In this document: positions 27,284-36,386 of the stretch, one piece after another | Layout of the letters: the number at the start of each line of letters is the position of its first letter | How positions within the stretch are numbered: the stretch's first letter is position 1 | From: Pseudomonadota bacterium | Lineage (GTDB): Bacteria; Pseudomonadota; Gammaproteobacteria; Burkholderiales; REEB80 | DNA: 64,000 nucleotides | Assembly (NCBI GenBank): GCA_028873515.1 | Contig: JAGWIG010000006.1 | Location: 1 to 64,000 of the forward strand | Direction: 5' to 3' | The notes under the pieces: model-generated | Databases searched by the model: none | Told to the model about the DNA's origin: nothing | The model's input: only the letters and a program-made list of their open reading frames with translations | Translations under genes and position numbers: made by a program

Positions 27284-28186
27284 TCAATTTTTTTTACTTT
27301 CGGACAAGGAATAAGAATTCAGACATTCAAGCATCCTGACCATTGCAGAGGTATCCTGATCTCCGCCACCCTGGCTGACAATCGCATTAAGATATCCAGA
27401 GCACATTGATGTTGCAGGAAGATCCAACCCCATTTCACGCGCAGCCTCCAAAGCATTTTTCATATCCTTTGCATGGAGTGTAATCTTGAAACCTGGCTCA
27501 TAGTCCTTATTCATAATACGTGTCCCATGAAGCTCGAGTACACGGCTTGCTGCGAAACCCCCAAGTAAAGCCTCCTGCACCCGTTTAAGATCCACTCCCG
27601 CACGATCTGCAAGAATAAAAGCTTCCCCAACTCCAGCCATGGTAACGGCGACAAGTAAATTATTACAAAGTTTGGTTACTTGCCCTGCGCCATGATCACC
27701 CATATGAACAACATTCTTAGCAAGATGACGGAATATGGGTAATACCCGTTCAAATACGTGCCCCTTCCCTCCCACCATTATTGACAACGTTCCGGTCTTA
27801 GCACCAACATCTCCCCCTGATACTGGCGCATCCAGCATATCAACGCCAAGACCTGTAAGACGTATTGCCATCGAACGTGTAGCAACTGGAGAAATCGAAC
27901 TCATATCCACCACTACACTACCAGGACTAATCCCTTCATGAATACCATTGCTTCCAAAAATTACGTTTTCAACATCAGGTGTATCAGGAAGCATGGTGAA
28001 AAGAATATTACTTCGAGCCGCCACCCTGGCAGGTGATGATTCAACTTCAGCACCTTTCATCTGAATTTCAGTCAATATTTCCGGTTTCCGTCCATACACG
28101 GTGACTGCGTACCCCGCCCGTAACAAATTACTGGCCATAGGGTTACCCATGATTCCCAAACCGATAAAACCAATACGCTCTAGCAC
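27284..28186 (-). CDS. garR: 2-hydroxy-3-oxopropionate (tartronate semialdehyde) reductase
   Basis: GarR reduces tartronate semialdehyde to D-glycerate with NAD(P)H, a step in glyoxylate and glycolate salvage. It belongs to the beta-hydroxyacid dehydrogenases: the Rossmann start IGFIGLGIMGNPMASNL, the substrate motif DAPVSGGDVGAKTGTLS, and catalytic Lys in VTKLCNNLLVAV. The length of 300 residues is normal. The GTG start follows the pbpG TAG with no gap, so it is in one transcript with pbpG, an odd partner. garK follows 166 bases later. Glyoxylate carboligase is not in the window. Confidence 0.92.
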   Translation of the reverse strand: MLERIGFIGLGIMGNPMASNLLRAGYAVTVYGRKPEILTEIQMKGAEVESSPARVAARSNILFTMLPDTPDVENVIFGSNGIHEGISPGSVVVDMSSISPVATRSMAIRLTGLGVDMLDAPVSGGDVGAKTGTLSIMVGGKGHVFERVLPIFRHLAKNVVHMGDHGAGQVTKLCNNLLVAVTMAGVGEAFILADRAGVDLKRVQEALLGGFAASRVLELHGTRIMNKDYEPGFKITLHAKDMKNALEAAREMGLDLPATSMCSGYLNAIVSQGGGDQDTSAMVRMLECLNSYSLSESKKN

Positions 28187-29098
28187 CTAGCCCTCAGTTG
28201 TCATGACATGCGGCCAATGAATAGCTTCAAGCCAGCGGCGTGCCCGGATTACATCTCCTACCCGTGTATATTCTCCCCACGAGTTCAGAAAAACCATAAT
28301 GACAGGATGATTATAAACCCGGGTCTGAATTACCAGACAATGACCGGCTTCATTAATGAAGCCGGTCTTAGACAGACCAATTGGGAAGGGATCGCGCCTG
28401 ACTAAAACATCGGAATTAAGGTAATTAAGGTAACGATGAGGGGCATAATTAACGCGATAGGTGCTGGTTGTTGTAATTTTCCTGATTAACGCATAGTGAT
28501 ATGCTGCATTAACCATTTTGGCGAGATCTTCAGGTGTCGACATATCTTGATCATTCAGCCCCGTCCCTTCTACAAAATGGCTATGCCACATGCCCAACTC
28601 TCTTGCTTTTCGATTCATTGCGTTAACAAAGGCTGGAAGTCCACCAGGATAATTTCGCGAAAGTGCTGATGCAGCCCGATTTTCAGATGACATAAGGGCC
28701 AACTGCAACATCTCACGCCTGCTCAGAACAGTGCCAACAGGTAAACGTGACATACTATGTCTTAATGTATCGACATCAGCTTCAGTAACAACAAGCTTCT
28801 GATCGAGAGGCTGTTTCGAATCAAGCGTAACCATTGCTGTCATCAACTTGGTTATGGACGCTATCGGGCATTCCTCCCGCATATTTTTGCCATAGAGAAT
28901 ATTTCCCGTACTCTGATCTACTATTACTGCTGCACTGGAATCAAGATGAAGTCTTCTGGTTAAGGAGATGGGCAAAACCGAACCACCTTGAGCAGATAGG
29001 GTTTCATTAAAAGTAAGAGCGCCTGCGCTTGCCGATTGTTCCAACGTAAAAAGAACAACGCCTATCAACAAAATTCCGGCTAGTTTTTTTAAAACCAT
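28187..29098 (-). CDS. pbpG: D-alanyl-D-alanine endopeptidase (PBP7-like)
   Basis: This is a penicillin-binding serine peptidase that cuts peptidoglycan cross-links. It has an N-terminal signal (residues about 5-26, ending SASAGA) and the three active-site motifs: SITK, SEN, and KTG in GLSKTGFINEAG. ATG 29098 is chosen as start since TGGAG lies about 8 bases upstream; ATG 29110 would add four residues. It is first in a run with garR and garK. About 1 kb without a confident gene lies upstream, which must contain its promoter. Confidence 0.92.
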   Translation of the reverse strand: MVLKKLAGILLIGVVLFTLEQSASAGALTFNETLSAQGGSVLPISLTRRLHLDSSAAVIVDQSTGNILYGKNMREECPIASITKLMTAMVTLDSKQPLDQKLVVTEADVDTLRHSMSRLPVGTVLSRREMLQLALMSSENRAASALSRNYPGGLPAFVNAMNRKARELGMWHSHFVEGTGLNDQDMSTPEDLAKMVNAAYHYALIRKITTTSTYRVNYAPHRYLNYLNSDVLVRRDPFPIGLSKTGFINEAGHCLVIQTRVYNHPVIMVFLNSWGEYTRVGDVIRARRWLEAIHWPHVMTTEG

Positions 29099-29436
29099 TT
29101 TTTTCTCCATAAACCTAAAAACCGGATCAGCAGAATTATTTTTAATCCCTTTTCTAAAGTAGACTTAAAGTAATTAAACTGCCTTTGACACCTTACTGAT
29201 GTGGCATTTGTATCACATGAAACAAAAAATTTAAATCCTTTTTTATTCTTTGTGAATTAGCCACAAGATTTACCAGATATGGGTTTTCGCTAAATAAAGC
29301 TCTGGCCATCACCAAATCGAGATTATGAATCATATATTTCTTTATTTAGTTAGGCATTAACAGAATAATAACCACAAGGTAATTAAAACAAACACACGGA
29401 TCTCAACCATGATGACTTATAAACTAGTTTGCCAGT

Positions 29437-29580
29437 TCAAGCGCCTACCCATAGAAAACCAGAAAAATTAACTGCCCCTGCCAGGTTATGATAGCCCGGA
29501 TATCTGTTCTGTTCCCAATCTTTGCCAAACTTCTTCCAACCTAATCTTTCTATCGTGAAGAAGGCATTCACAAACCACAT
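29437..29580 (-). CDS. Unassigned 47-residue ORF
   Basis: ATG 29580 is preceded by GAGGA at five bases, a good ribosome-binding site, and the frame runs 47 codons. The product is rich in aromatic and Gly residues, starting MWFVNAFFTIERLGWKKFG and ending NFSGFLWVGA. I recognise no family. It overlaps the end of the 27-codon ORF upstream. It could be a small membrane-active peptide, the remnant of a longer gene, or chance. Confidence 0.3.
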   Translation of the reverse strand: MWFVNAFFTIERLGWKKFGKDWEQNRYPGYHNLAGAVNFSGFLWVGA

Positions 29581-29651
29581 GTATCCTCAAGGTTTAACCC
29601 CTTTTTCTTGCTGAGTTTCCACCATGCCCCTGCTCCTGAGCAGGAACTCAT
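29568..29651 (-). CDS. Unassigned 27-residue ORF overlapping the next
   Basis: ATG 29651 opens 27 codons (MSSCSGAGAWWKLSKKKG...), with two cysteines and a basic centre, and its stop lies inside the following 47-codon ORF. The same frame is open upstream to a TAA near 29700 without a good start codon, which may mean that this is the tail of a decayed gene. The ribosome-binding site is weak. Confidence 0.2.
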   Translation of the reverse strand: MSSCSGAGAWWKLSKKKGLNLEDTCGL

Positions 29652-30078
29652 TACATCCGCTATCCCATACGGCGAAAAGTCGATCTCCCGGATTAGTTAG
29701 CTGCTAATCTGATAAAAATTTTCTTTCCATGATCAATTAATCTTGACATGTAATCATCTCAAGTATCAGATGTTTTTGAACAGACTGGTGGAGTACTCAA
29801 ACACGACTTGGCAGGATCCCTATCGTAATACCTTGTGCTCTAGACAATATAAATGTAAAAAAATATTAAATGATCACCGCTAAGCTAAAATCACATTCAT
29901 TAAAAAAACCATATTTATAAAACTGGAAACCCGAATTCAAATAACTAAATTAAAAAATGAACCGCCATGTCAAAATTTTCTTAACGATGATTTCTTCCAA
30001 AACCTATGATGTTGGAATTACAGCTTTTGAAAAGCAGTATATGATATCGGTATGAGATAATTATGATGCAGATAAATC

Positions 30079-30531
30079 ATGGAACCAGAAAGTATCAGCC
30101 AAACTGATTACGAAACACTTGCGACCTTTCGTCAAACTTTGCGAGAATTTTTACATTTCAGTGAACAAGCAGCCAAAAAACTTGATTTGACTCCCCAACA
30201 ACACCAAGCCCTACTCGCTATCAAGGGTCATAAACGAGAAGGCATGAATGTTGGCGAACTGGCTAATATACTCAAAATCCAACCTCACAGCGCAGTAGGG
30301 TTAGTAAATCGGCTTGTTGCTAACAAATTGGCAATTCGTCAAGCAGTCGAGCAGGATAGGCGTCAAGTTTTCCTTTCCCTTTCTTCCAAAGGGGAAAAGA
30401 TGCTGGAAAAGTTATCTGTCGCTCACCGACATGAATTGCGCCGATTAAAACCTGCCTTAGTACATCTTCTGAATCTTTTAGACTCTGACTTTACTCATAA
30501 GCCTCATGCTCGCGGAACCCTGTCCCAATAA
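30079..30531 (+). CDS. MarR-family transcriptional regulator
   Basis: This 150-residue winged-helix regulator has LTPQQHQALLAIKGHKREGMNVGELANILKI, the recognition helix SAVGLVNRLVANKL and the wing DRRQVFLSLSSKGEKML. Such proteins usually bind palindromes as dimers and repress a neighbouring gene, often responding to aromatic ligands. The neighbours are the divergent pbpG about 1 kb away and the convergent marC. The regulated gene is not clear; the long upstream gap could contain its operator. Confidence 0.9.
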   Translation: MEPESISQTDYETLATFRQTLREFLHFSEQAAKKLDLTPQQHQALLAIKGHKREGMNVGELANILKIQPHSAVGLVNRLVANKLAIRQAVEQDRRQVFLSLSSKGEKMLEKLSVAHRHELRRLKPALVHLLNLLDSDFTHKPHARGTLSQ

Positions 30532-30568
30532 CTGCAATAAAATGCTGATAACAAATGGCACGAAAAAA

Positions 30569-31198
30569 TCATGCCAATCCTGGCAAAAGAACAGCAATGC
30601 CCTGAGTAATAAATTCAACCGCTATAGCTGCAAGCAACAACCCCATTAAACGGGTTGCGATATTGATGCCCGTATGGCCTAACCAGCGGCTGACGGGATC
30701 AGCTAGCAATAACACAAGCCAAACAAACAAACCGACCAACAAGCTACTTCCAATTAGAATAGTCAAGCCAAGGATATTGTGTTCTCGATCTGCATATAGA
30801 ATAGCTGTCGTAATCGCACCTGGTCCAGAAAGAAGGGGGATTGCTAAAGGTACAACCGCGACACTTTCACGATCTTCAGCCTCGCGTACCTCTTCAGGAG
30901 TTTGCCTACTAGGACTTGTTTTAGCCTGCATCATGTGTATGGCCATCAACATTATTAAAAGACCGCCGCCAACTCGAAATGATGCAAGATTGATACCAAA
31001 AAATTTCAAAATTGATTCGCCTGTCAAGCAGGCAATAACAAGAACACATGCGACACTTATACCAGTTAAACGAGCAGTCAAGCTTCTTTGTGTCGCATTT
31101 TGTCCATCTGTAACGCTCAAAAAAACAGGCACGGCACCGACCGGGTTTACAATAACGACCAGGGCAATAAAAATTTTAAAATAATGTGTCCAAGACAT
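30569..31198 (-). CDS. MarC/YchE-family membrane protein
   Basis: This integral membrane protein of 209 residues has six hydrophobic segments. The N-terminus MSWTHYFKIFIALVVIVNPVGAVPVFLS and the fourth-helix IPLLSGPGAITTAI are family hallmarks (UPF0056). Despite the name, MarC proteins are not shown to give multidrug resistance; the function is unknown. The start at 31198 matches the family; the frame is open upstream to 31282. It converges with the MarR gene, 37 bases between stops. Confidence 0.9.
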   Translation of the reverse strand: MSWTHYFKIFIALVVIVNPVGAVPVFLSVTDGQNATQRSLTARLTGISVACVLVIACLTGESILKFFGINLASFRVGGGLLIMLMAIHMMQAKTSPSRQTPEEVREAEDRESVAVVPLAIPLLSGPGAITTAILYADREHNILGLTILIGSSLLVGLFVWLVLLLADPVSRWLGHTGINIATRLMGLLLAAIAVEFITQGIAVLLPGLA

Positions 31199-31326
31199 TA
31201 ATATAACCCGGAAATGAAAAAAACGCCGAAATAACCTCGGCAAGACAGAATAGACAAACCCTTGAGGAAAACATAGAACCATTTTCCCCGACGCAGCCTA
31301 AATTGAAGTTTGCTACAACAAATACA

Positions 31327-31362
31327 AAAAGCACTCAAGGTTCTAAAAGCACTCAAGGTTCT
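31327..31362. repeat. Exact 18-base tandem duplication over a stop codon
   Basis: AAAAGCACTCAAGGTTCT occurs twice in direct tandem at 31327-31344 and 31345-31362. The duplicated unit contains the last codons and TGA stop of the binding-protein gene, so the reading frame is unaffected because the first stop is used. It looks like a recent slippage event. Confidence 0.95.
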
Positions 31363-32174
31363 AATTGATTACGTATAAAACTTGCTCCATGATAAAGAGG
31401 TGCATTAAACACATCACACCCAAAGGCGCCAATTAATTGTTGCCCTCGCATGGAAGTTAGAAAAGTTTTAAATTTTTTCGCCAATTTTTCTTCTTCACTC
31501 GTCTGGCTATTACGAATAAAAACGTAATAAGGATTAAGCAATGTATAATCACCCCGATATAGCAATGACAAATTTGACGCACGGAGTTTTTCTACTGCCC
31601 AGGTGGAACTATCAAGCATAAAATAAGCGCTACGTAAATTTGCAAGTAATAGAGTCGCTGTCATAAAATCATGGCTAATTAAATACCAATCTCCTCTGGG
31701 ATGATATTTAGTTCGATGCCAAATCGCCATCTCCGTTTGATGAGTACCAGAATCATCACCACGGGAAATAAAAGGGCTATGACTTTCAGCTATTCGACTA
31801 TAGGCATCCTCAATTGAATGAGCGTACCTGACTTGTGCAGGATCATGTGTTGGGCCAACAAGATAAAATTCATTCCCCCCAATAATAGACCGCTTTAAGC
31901 CAGTATCAACGAAAACTATCGACTGTTTTTCCAACGGGACATGTACCAGAGCGAGATCCGCCCTGCATGTTTTAAGCAAGGACAAAGACCTCCCGGTACC
32001 CGCTTTTACCCACGCAATGGCAGCGTCATTGTCTCGCACGAATAACTCTGAAATGGCCTTCAACAGGCCCAACTCTCCAGGGCTACCAGTTGCCACCATA
32101 AGGCGTGTCTTACCCTCTCCATAAACTTCAGTTACCTGTTCCATCCTGACTGCTTCATTTGTCAAAAGAACCAT
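31353..32174 (-). CDS. Tungstate-type (TupA/WtpA-like) substrate-binding protein without signal peptide
   Basis: This is a 273-residue periplasmic-binding-protein type domain. It shows GKTRLMVATGSPGELGLL, VKAGTGRSLSLLK, FYLVGPTHDPAQVR and the diagnostic oxyanion loop FISRGDDSGTHQTEMAIW, as in TupA-type tungstate-binding proteins. Unlike these, no signal peptide precedes the domain: the frame begins MVLLTNEAVRMEQV, and the in-frame codons back to a TAG about 70 bases upstream encode no hydrophobic stretch. No tupB or tupC gene is adjacent. It may be a cytoplasmic sensor-like protein or an exported protein that lost its signal. Confidence 0.8.
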   Translation of the reverse strand: MVLLTNEAVRMEQVTEVYGEGKTRLMVATGSPGELGLLKAISELFVRDNDAAIAWVKAGTGRSLSLLKTCRADLALVHVPLEKQSIVFVDTGLKRSIIGGNEFYLVGPTHDPAQVRYAHSIEDAYSRIAESHSPFISRGDDSGTHQTEMAIWHRTKYHPRGDWYLISHDFMTATLLLANLRSAYFMLDSSTWAVEKLRASNLSLLYRGDYTLLNPYYVFIRNSQTSEEEKLAKKFKTFLTSMRGQQLIGAFGCDVFNAPLYHGASFIRNQLEP

Positions 32175-32491
32175 GTTAATTCTTTCACACCCATCCCATT
32201 TAGGGCCTGTCCAGATCCTTCTCTCCGTTTCATTCTAACTTATTAAATGATGCATTAACAGGTAATGAATAGAATGAGAGTATGAAAGCAGATAAAAAGA
32301 ATAAATTAATTCTTTGAATTTTGACTGTTATAAACCATTGTTTTACTAAACAAATAAGAACCTAATACATAACGGGTATAAAATGTGGGTTATGAGGTTA
32401 AACCATCCGTTAAAACCTCTTTGGCCCAAAAGTGTTAACCATGTCCCCGGTATAATCCGTAAACCATGTGTCCGGTGTGGACCTTGGTTAT
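32175..32491. other. A+T-rich spacer with imperfect direct repeats beside the tRNA
   Basis: There is no gene in 317 bases. Near the tRNA 3' end, AACCATGTCCCCGGT (32437-32451) and AACCATGTGTCCGGT (32462-32476) repeat with 13 of 15 matches, and a shorter AACCAT copy is at 32401. From memory such repeated motifs occur at the ends of some DDE-type insertion sequences, so this could be an IS remnant next to a tRNA. No transposase fragment is visible. Confidence 0.5.
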
Positions 32492-32568
32492 TGGTGGGCC
32501 CGGTCGGATTCGAACCGACGACCAAAGGATTATGAGTCCTCTGCTACTAACCACTGAGCTACAGGCCC
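32492..32568 (-). tRNA. tRNA-Ile (CAU anticodon, tRNA-Ile2 type)
   Basis: The minus strand folds as a complete tRNA: acceptor GGGCCTG paired with CGGGCCC, anticodon loop CTCATAA in GAGGA/TCCTT, variable arm TGGTC, T-arm GTCGG-TTCGAAT-CCGAC, discriminator A and encoded CCA. The GGACTCATAATCC context is that of tRNA-Ile2, whose CAU is modified with lysidine to read AUA; a Met identity is less likely. The D-arm GCTC/TAGC lacks the fourth pair (C opposite T) because of an extra T relative to the common GAGC. It lies downstream of rpoD on the same strand. Confidence 0.93.
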
Positions 32569-32583
32569 TTGATAAAACATGAC

Positions 32584-32602
32584 AGGCTACATGGAGTAGC
32601 CT
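32584..32602. terminator. Hairpin between rpoD and the tRNA
   Basis: AGGCTAC-ATGGA-GTAGCCT is a seven-pair stem between the rpoD end and the tRNA start. No U-tract follows on the minus strand, so it may be a processing or weak termination signal. Confidence 0.3.
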
Positions 32603-32661
32603 CATATCAATATGATAAATGATCAAGCAACCGGATAGTATAGAACCCGCCGACTTGCGTC

Positions 32662-32683
32662 AACGCCAAGCCGGCGTTTTTTT
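32662..32683 (+). terminator. Plus-strand-oriented intrinsic terminator at the rpoD 3' end
   Basis: AACGCC-AAGCC-GGCGTT followed by seven T residues on the plus strand, directly after the rpoD stop. Its U-tract is on the strand opposite to rpoD, so it would stop antisense transcription entering rpoD rather than rpoD itself. Confidence 0.5.
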
Positions 32684-32685
32684 AA

Positions 32686-34575
32686 TTACTCATTATCCAT
32701 GAAGCTACGCAAACGATCTGATCTTGAAGGGTGTCGCAGTTTTCGTAGGGCCTTGGCCTCAATCTGACGAATGCGCTCACGCGTTACATCAAACTGTTTC
32801 CCAACCTCTTCAAGCGTATGATCGGTGTTCATCTCAATTCCAAAGCGCATACGAAGAACTTTTGCTTCACGTGGAGTAAGTGTTTCCAATACCTCCTTAG
32901 TCGCTTCACGCAAAGAGGAATACATCGCAGCATCCGATGGGGCCATTGTCGCCAAATCTTCAATAAAATCACCAAGATGCGAGTCTTCATCATCACCAAT
33001 TGGTGTTTCCATTGATATCGGCTCTTTGGAAATTTTAAGAATTTTGCGAATTTTATCTTCTGGCATTTCCATCTTTTCTGCTAGTTCGGCAGGATCTGGT
33101 TCAAGGCCTGTTTCCTGAAAAATCTGGCGAGAAATCCGATTCATCTTGTTAATCGTCTCAATCATATGAACAGGTATACGTATAGTACGTGCCTGATCAG
33201 CAATGGAACGTGTAATGGCCTGACGTATCCACCAAGTTGCATAGGTCGAAAACTTGTAGCCCCGGCGGTATTCAAACTTATCCACAGCCTTCATAAGGCC
33301 AATATTCCCTTCCTGTATAAGATCCAGGAATTGCAAGCCACGGTTTGTATACTTTTTCGCTATGGAAATAACCAGCCGAAGGTTAGCCTCTATCATTTCC
33401 CGCTTGGCACGCCGAGCTTTCGCTTCACCAGTCGACATCTGGCGATTGATTTCCTTAAGATCCTTAATGGGAATTCCCACGCGATCCTGCATATCTACTA
33501 ATTTATGCTGAAGTTCAATGATTAAGGCCTCAACCCGCACCAGATCGGCACTATATGCTCTTCCCGAACCCATCTCTTGATTGATCCATGAAAGATTGCC
33601 TTCATTCCCAGGGAAATACTTAATAAAATGTTGTCGAGGCATCCCCCCCTTATGTACGCAAAGATTCATAATCTCGCGCTCATAATTCCTAATTTCTTCA
33701 ACAAGCTGGCGAAGATTGTCACAAAGAGCCTCAACCTGTTTGACTGAAAAGCGAATTGCCATCAGTTCCCCGGAAATAAGTTCCTGAACTTCTCTGTAGG
33801 CATCAGAACCATATCCATCTTCACGAAGAATGTCACACATCCGTCCATAGGCATTACGAATTATGGAAAATCGCTCCATTGCATCACTTTTTAGTTGGGC
33901 CAGATTAGCTGCAGCAATTGCCGAACCTTCCCCTTCTTCATCTGCATCAGCTTCTTCAGCCTCTATTTCATCACTCTCAAGGACTTCTTCCTCAATTTCT
34001 TCAGCGGCCCCACCCTCTTCTACCTGTGAAACCACCCCATCCACAAGCTCATCAATACGAAGAAGGTCATTTTCAACTAATTCCGCAAGTTTCAGAATTT
34101 CTGAAATCGTTGTAGGACATGCTGAAATCGCCTGGACCATATGCTTTAAACCATCTTCAATCCGTTTGGCAATTTCAATTTCCCCTTCACGGGTTAGCAG
34201 ATCAACGGTTCCCATCTCACGCATATACATCCGGACCGGATCCGTAGTTCTGCCAAATTCCGAATCAGCCGTCGCCAAGGCTGCTTCTGCTTCCTCTACT
34301 GCATCTTCATCAGTTACAGATGGTGGCGCATCGGACATCAGTAAAGACTCAGCATCAGGCGCCTCATCATATACGGCGATACCCATATCTCCAATCATGC
34401 TGATCACTGACTCGATCTGTTCAGCATCCAGCATTTCATCAGGCAGATGATCGTTAATTTCTGCATAGGTCAGATAGCCGCGGTCTTTCCCCAGCACGAT
34501 CAGCGACTTTAGCCGCATTCTTCGCTCATCTGCATCATTGAGCCGCACTTCGGGTTTTTCGTTGTCACTCACCAT
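32686..34575 (-). CDS. rpoD: RNA polymerase sigma factor RpoD (sigma-70)
   Basis: This is the primary sigma factor, 629 residues from ATG 34575 (GAGATAG upstream). Region 1.1 is at the N-terminus, region 1.2 begins [21 protein letters not shown], then comes an acidic non-conserved stretch with many Glu and Asp. Region 2 has [24 protein letters not shown] and [22 protein letters not shown], and region 4.2 ends [18 protein letters not shown]. It is last in rpsU-yqeY-dnaG-rpoD, the macromolecular synthesis operon. A frame open to 34653 would overlap dnaG and is not used. Confidence 0.98.
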   Translation of the reverse strand: MVSDNEKPEVRLNDADERRMRLKSLIVLGKDRGYLTYAEINDHLPDEMLDAEQIESVISMIGDMGIAVYDEAPDAESLLMSDAPPSVTDEDAVEEAEAALATADSEFGRTTDPVRMYMREMGTVDLLTREGEIEIAKRIEDGLKHMVQAISACPTTISEILKLAELVENDLLRIDELVDGVVSQVEEGGAAEEIEEEVLESDEIEAEEADADEEGEGSAIAAANLAQLKSDAMERFSIIRNAYGRMCDILREDGYGSDAYREVQELISGELMAIRFSVKQVEALCDNLRQLVEEIRNYEREIMNLCVHKGGMPRQHFIKYFPGNEGNLSWINQEMGSGRAYSADLVRVEALIIELQHKLVDMQDRVGIPIKDLKEINRQMSTGEAKARRAKREMIEANLRLVISIAKKYTNRGLQFLDLIQEGNIGLMKAVDKFEYRRGYKFSTYATWWIRQAITRSIADQARTIRIPVHMIETINKMNRISRQIFQETGLEPDPAELAEKMEMPEDKIRKILKISKEPISMETPIGDDEDSHLGDFIEDLATMAPSDAAMYSSLREATKEVLETLTPREAKVLRMRFGIEMNTDHTLEEVGKQFDVTRERIRQIEAKALRKLRHPSRSDRLRSFMDNE

Positions 34576-34624
34576 AAGTCTATCTCGATTAAAGGTTTTA
34601 AAAACTACGCTCTTTTTACTTCCC

Positions 34625-36325
34625 TCAGTGGGGAAGCAGTCCCAGCAATTCAAGCTTCTGCGCTGGAGTCAACTCAGTTTTAAGCAACTCGCCGATTCGG
34701 CGTTTCCGTTGCTGCAGATGCCATTTTTTAATTGCATCCATGAACTCTTGTTTGACCTCAATTTTTCCATTTAATTCTCTTATTTCCGATAAAATCCTTG
34801 AAATGGTATTTTCAAATTCACTTCTTGCGAACTGCTGTTCAAGCTCACCTTCAGTCATTTCACCATTTAACTTTATCATTTCAATCAGAGCACGCAACAG
34901 CTCCGTTCCTGCTCCAGAAAATTCATCTGCCTGCAAATCCATGGCAAGAGAAGGTTGCATCAAAATAAGTCTAACCAAATGTCTCGACAAAGAAGGAGCA
35001 GAACGAACAGATCTTGCTACCTTCAAATTATTCGTAGTTATCGATGTAGGCAAAGAAATATTAGCTTTATAAATTCCATCAAGTTCTTCCAGACTAAGCC
35101 CCGCCATATCTGCGACGCTTTTTCGCAAAAGCAACTGATAGACTGGTGCAGTGACCTGCTGCAACATTGCCCCCGCCTGTTTCACAAATTTTGCACGACC
35201 TTCCTCAGTATTAAGCTCTGACTCTGATGCAAGATGATCCAGCATAAACCTTGACAATGATTGAGCAGTCTCAATAAGTTTTTCAAATGCCTCTGCACCA
35301 TGATCCCGAACAAAACTATCGGGATCTTCCCCGTCCGGAAGAAAAAGGAACTTCACCCTTTTCCCATCTTCAATAACCTGCAAACAATGGCCAAGAGCAC
35401 GCCAAGCCGCACGGCGGCCAGCCGCATCTCCATCAAAGCTGAATATGACTTCATCTGCAAGGCGTATTAATGCCTTCGCATGAGTTGAAGTTGTCGCTGT
35501 ACCTAAAGTTGCAACAGCATAATCAATACCGTGCTGATGCAGCATGACAACATCCATGTATCCTTCAACGACCAACACCCTGTTTTTGGAGTGAATAGCC
35601 CGCTGCGCCTGCACAAGGCCATAGAGCTCTCGCCCCTTTTCAAACAAACGTGTTTCAGGCGAATTCAAATATTTAGGTTCGCCAGCATCCAGCACACGGC
35701 CACCAAAACCAACAATCCGGCCACGATGCCCTTTTATCGGAAACATGATCCGATCACGAAAGCGATCATACCTTCGACCAGAATCATTCAGAACCACAAG
35801 CCCGGAATCAATTGGGCCCTGCTCTTCATAGTTTTTCAGCACCTTGGCCAAAGCCTGCCAGCCAGGAGGTGCATAACCCAGACCAAAACGTGCTGCAGTC
35901 TGTCCAGTTACTCCACGGGCTTTCAAATACTCAATCGCCCTTTTCGAACCTTTTAACGAATTTCGATAAAAATTTGAAGCCTCTTCTAGAAGAGGGGTCA
36001 AGATGTCGGGCTGCCGCTCAGCTCTTTTCAGCTCATTTTTTGGGACAGATAAACCTGCAGAATGTGCAAGCTCTTCTATTGCCTGCACAAAAGACAGGTT
36101 ACGCCAAGCCATTGTAAAATCAATAATGTTTCCATGTGCGCCACAACCAAAACAATGATAAAACTGCTTTGACGGACTCACTGTAAAAGATGGGGTTTTT
36201 TCTTCATGAAACGGGCAGCAGGACTGGTAGTTAGCACCTGCCTTTTTCAGGGTAACCGCGCGACCAACCACATCGACTACACTCAGCCGATTAAGCAAAT
36301 CATCAATAAATGATTGCGGGATCAT
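34625..36325 (-). CDS. dnaG: DNA primase
   Basis: DnaG makes RNA primers at the replication fork. The N-terminal zinc finger is [12 protein letters not shown]...YHCFGCG (residues about 37-65), followed by the RNA-polymerase core [20 protein letters not shown] and the Toprim domain with Glu in [13 protein letters not shown] and FSFDGDAAG. The C-terminal region (about 420-566) is the helicase-interaction domain. At 566 residues it is slightly short but complete. It lies between yqeY and rpoD, with 49 bases before the rpoD start. Confidence 0.97.
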   Translation of the reverse strand: MIPQSFIDDLLNRLSVVDVVGRAVTLKKAGANYQSCCPFHEEKTPSFTVSPSKQFYHCFGCGAHGNIIDFTMAWRNLSFVQAIEELAHSAGLSVPKNELKRAERQPDILTPLLEEASNFYRNSLKGSKRAIEYLKARGVTGQTAARFGLGYAPPGWQALAKVLKNYEEQGPIDSGLVVLNDSGRRYDRFRDRIMFPIKGHRGRIVGFGGRVLDAGEPKYLNSPETRLFEKGRELYGLVQAQRAIHSKNRVLVVEGYMDVVMLHQHGIDYAVATLGTATTSTHAKALIRLADEVIFSFDGDAAGRRAAWRALGHCLQVIEDGKRVKFLFLPDGEDPDSFVRDHGAEAFEKLIETAQSLSRFMLDHLASESELNTEEGRAKFVKQAGAMLQQVTAPVYQLLLRKSVADMAGLSLEELDGIYKANISLPTSITTNNLKVARSVRSAPSLSRHLVRLILMQPSLAMDLQADEFSGAGTELLRALIEMIKLNGEMTEGELEQQFARSEFENTISRILSEIRELNGKIEVKQEFMDAIKKWHLQQRKRRIGELLKTELTPAQKLELLGLLPH

Positions 36326-36386
36326 GGTCGAACCCTCAGCGCCCGTTTACCCATCTTACCGGCGTACAAACCGGTGCACAATGTGT

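Larger units (their letters stand above)
29111..30078. other. Gene-poor A+T-rich region
   Basis: This is nearly 970 bases between divergent pbpG and the MarR gene, by far the longest gap in the window. TTGACA near 29184 is a possible -35 element. Two overlapping short minus-strand ORFs at 29437-29651 and a CCTGCTC/GAGCAGG inverted repeat (29629-29644) are the only organised signals I see. It may be a decayed gene region. Confidence 0.5.

Noticed and set aside
29404-29466. Plus-strand 20-codon frame MMTYKLVCQ in the pbpG-marR gap
   Set aside because: It is short, has no ribosome-binding site, and shows no similarity to known leader peptides.
32435-32626. A minus-strand 63-codon ORF spanning the tRNA
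   Set aside because: It reads through a complete tRNA gene; such frames are common artefacts.
33863-34450. A 195-codon plus-strand ORF rich in Ser and Ile opposite rpoD
   Set aside because: It is the complement of the Glu/Asp-rich part of RpoD, which automatically yields Ser-rich frames; there is no ribosome-binding site and no family resemblance.
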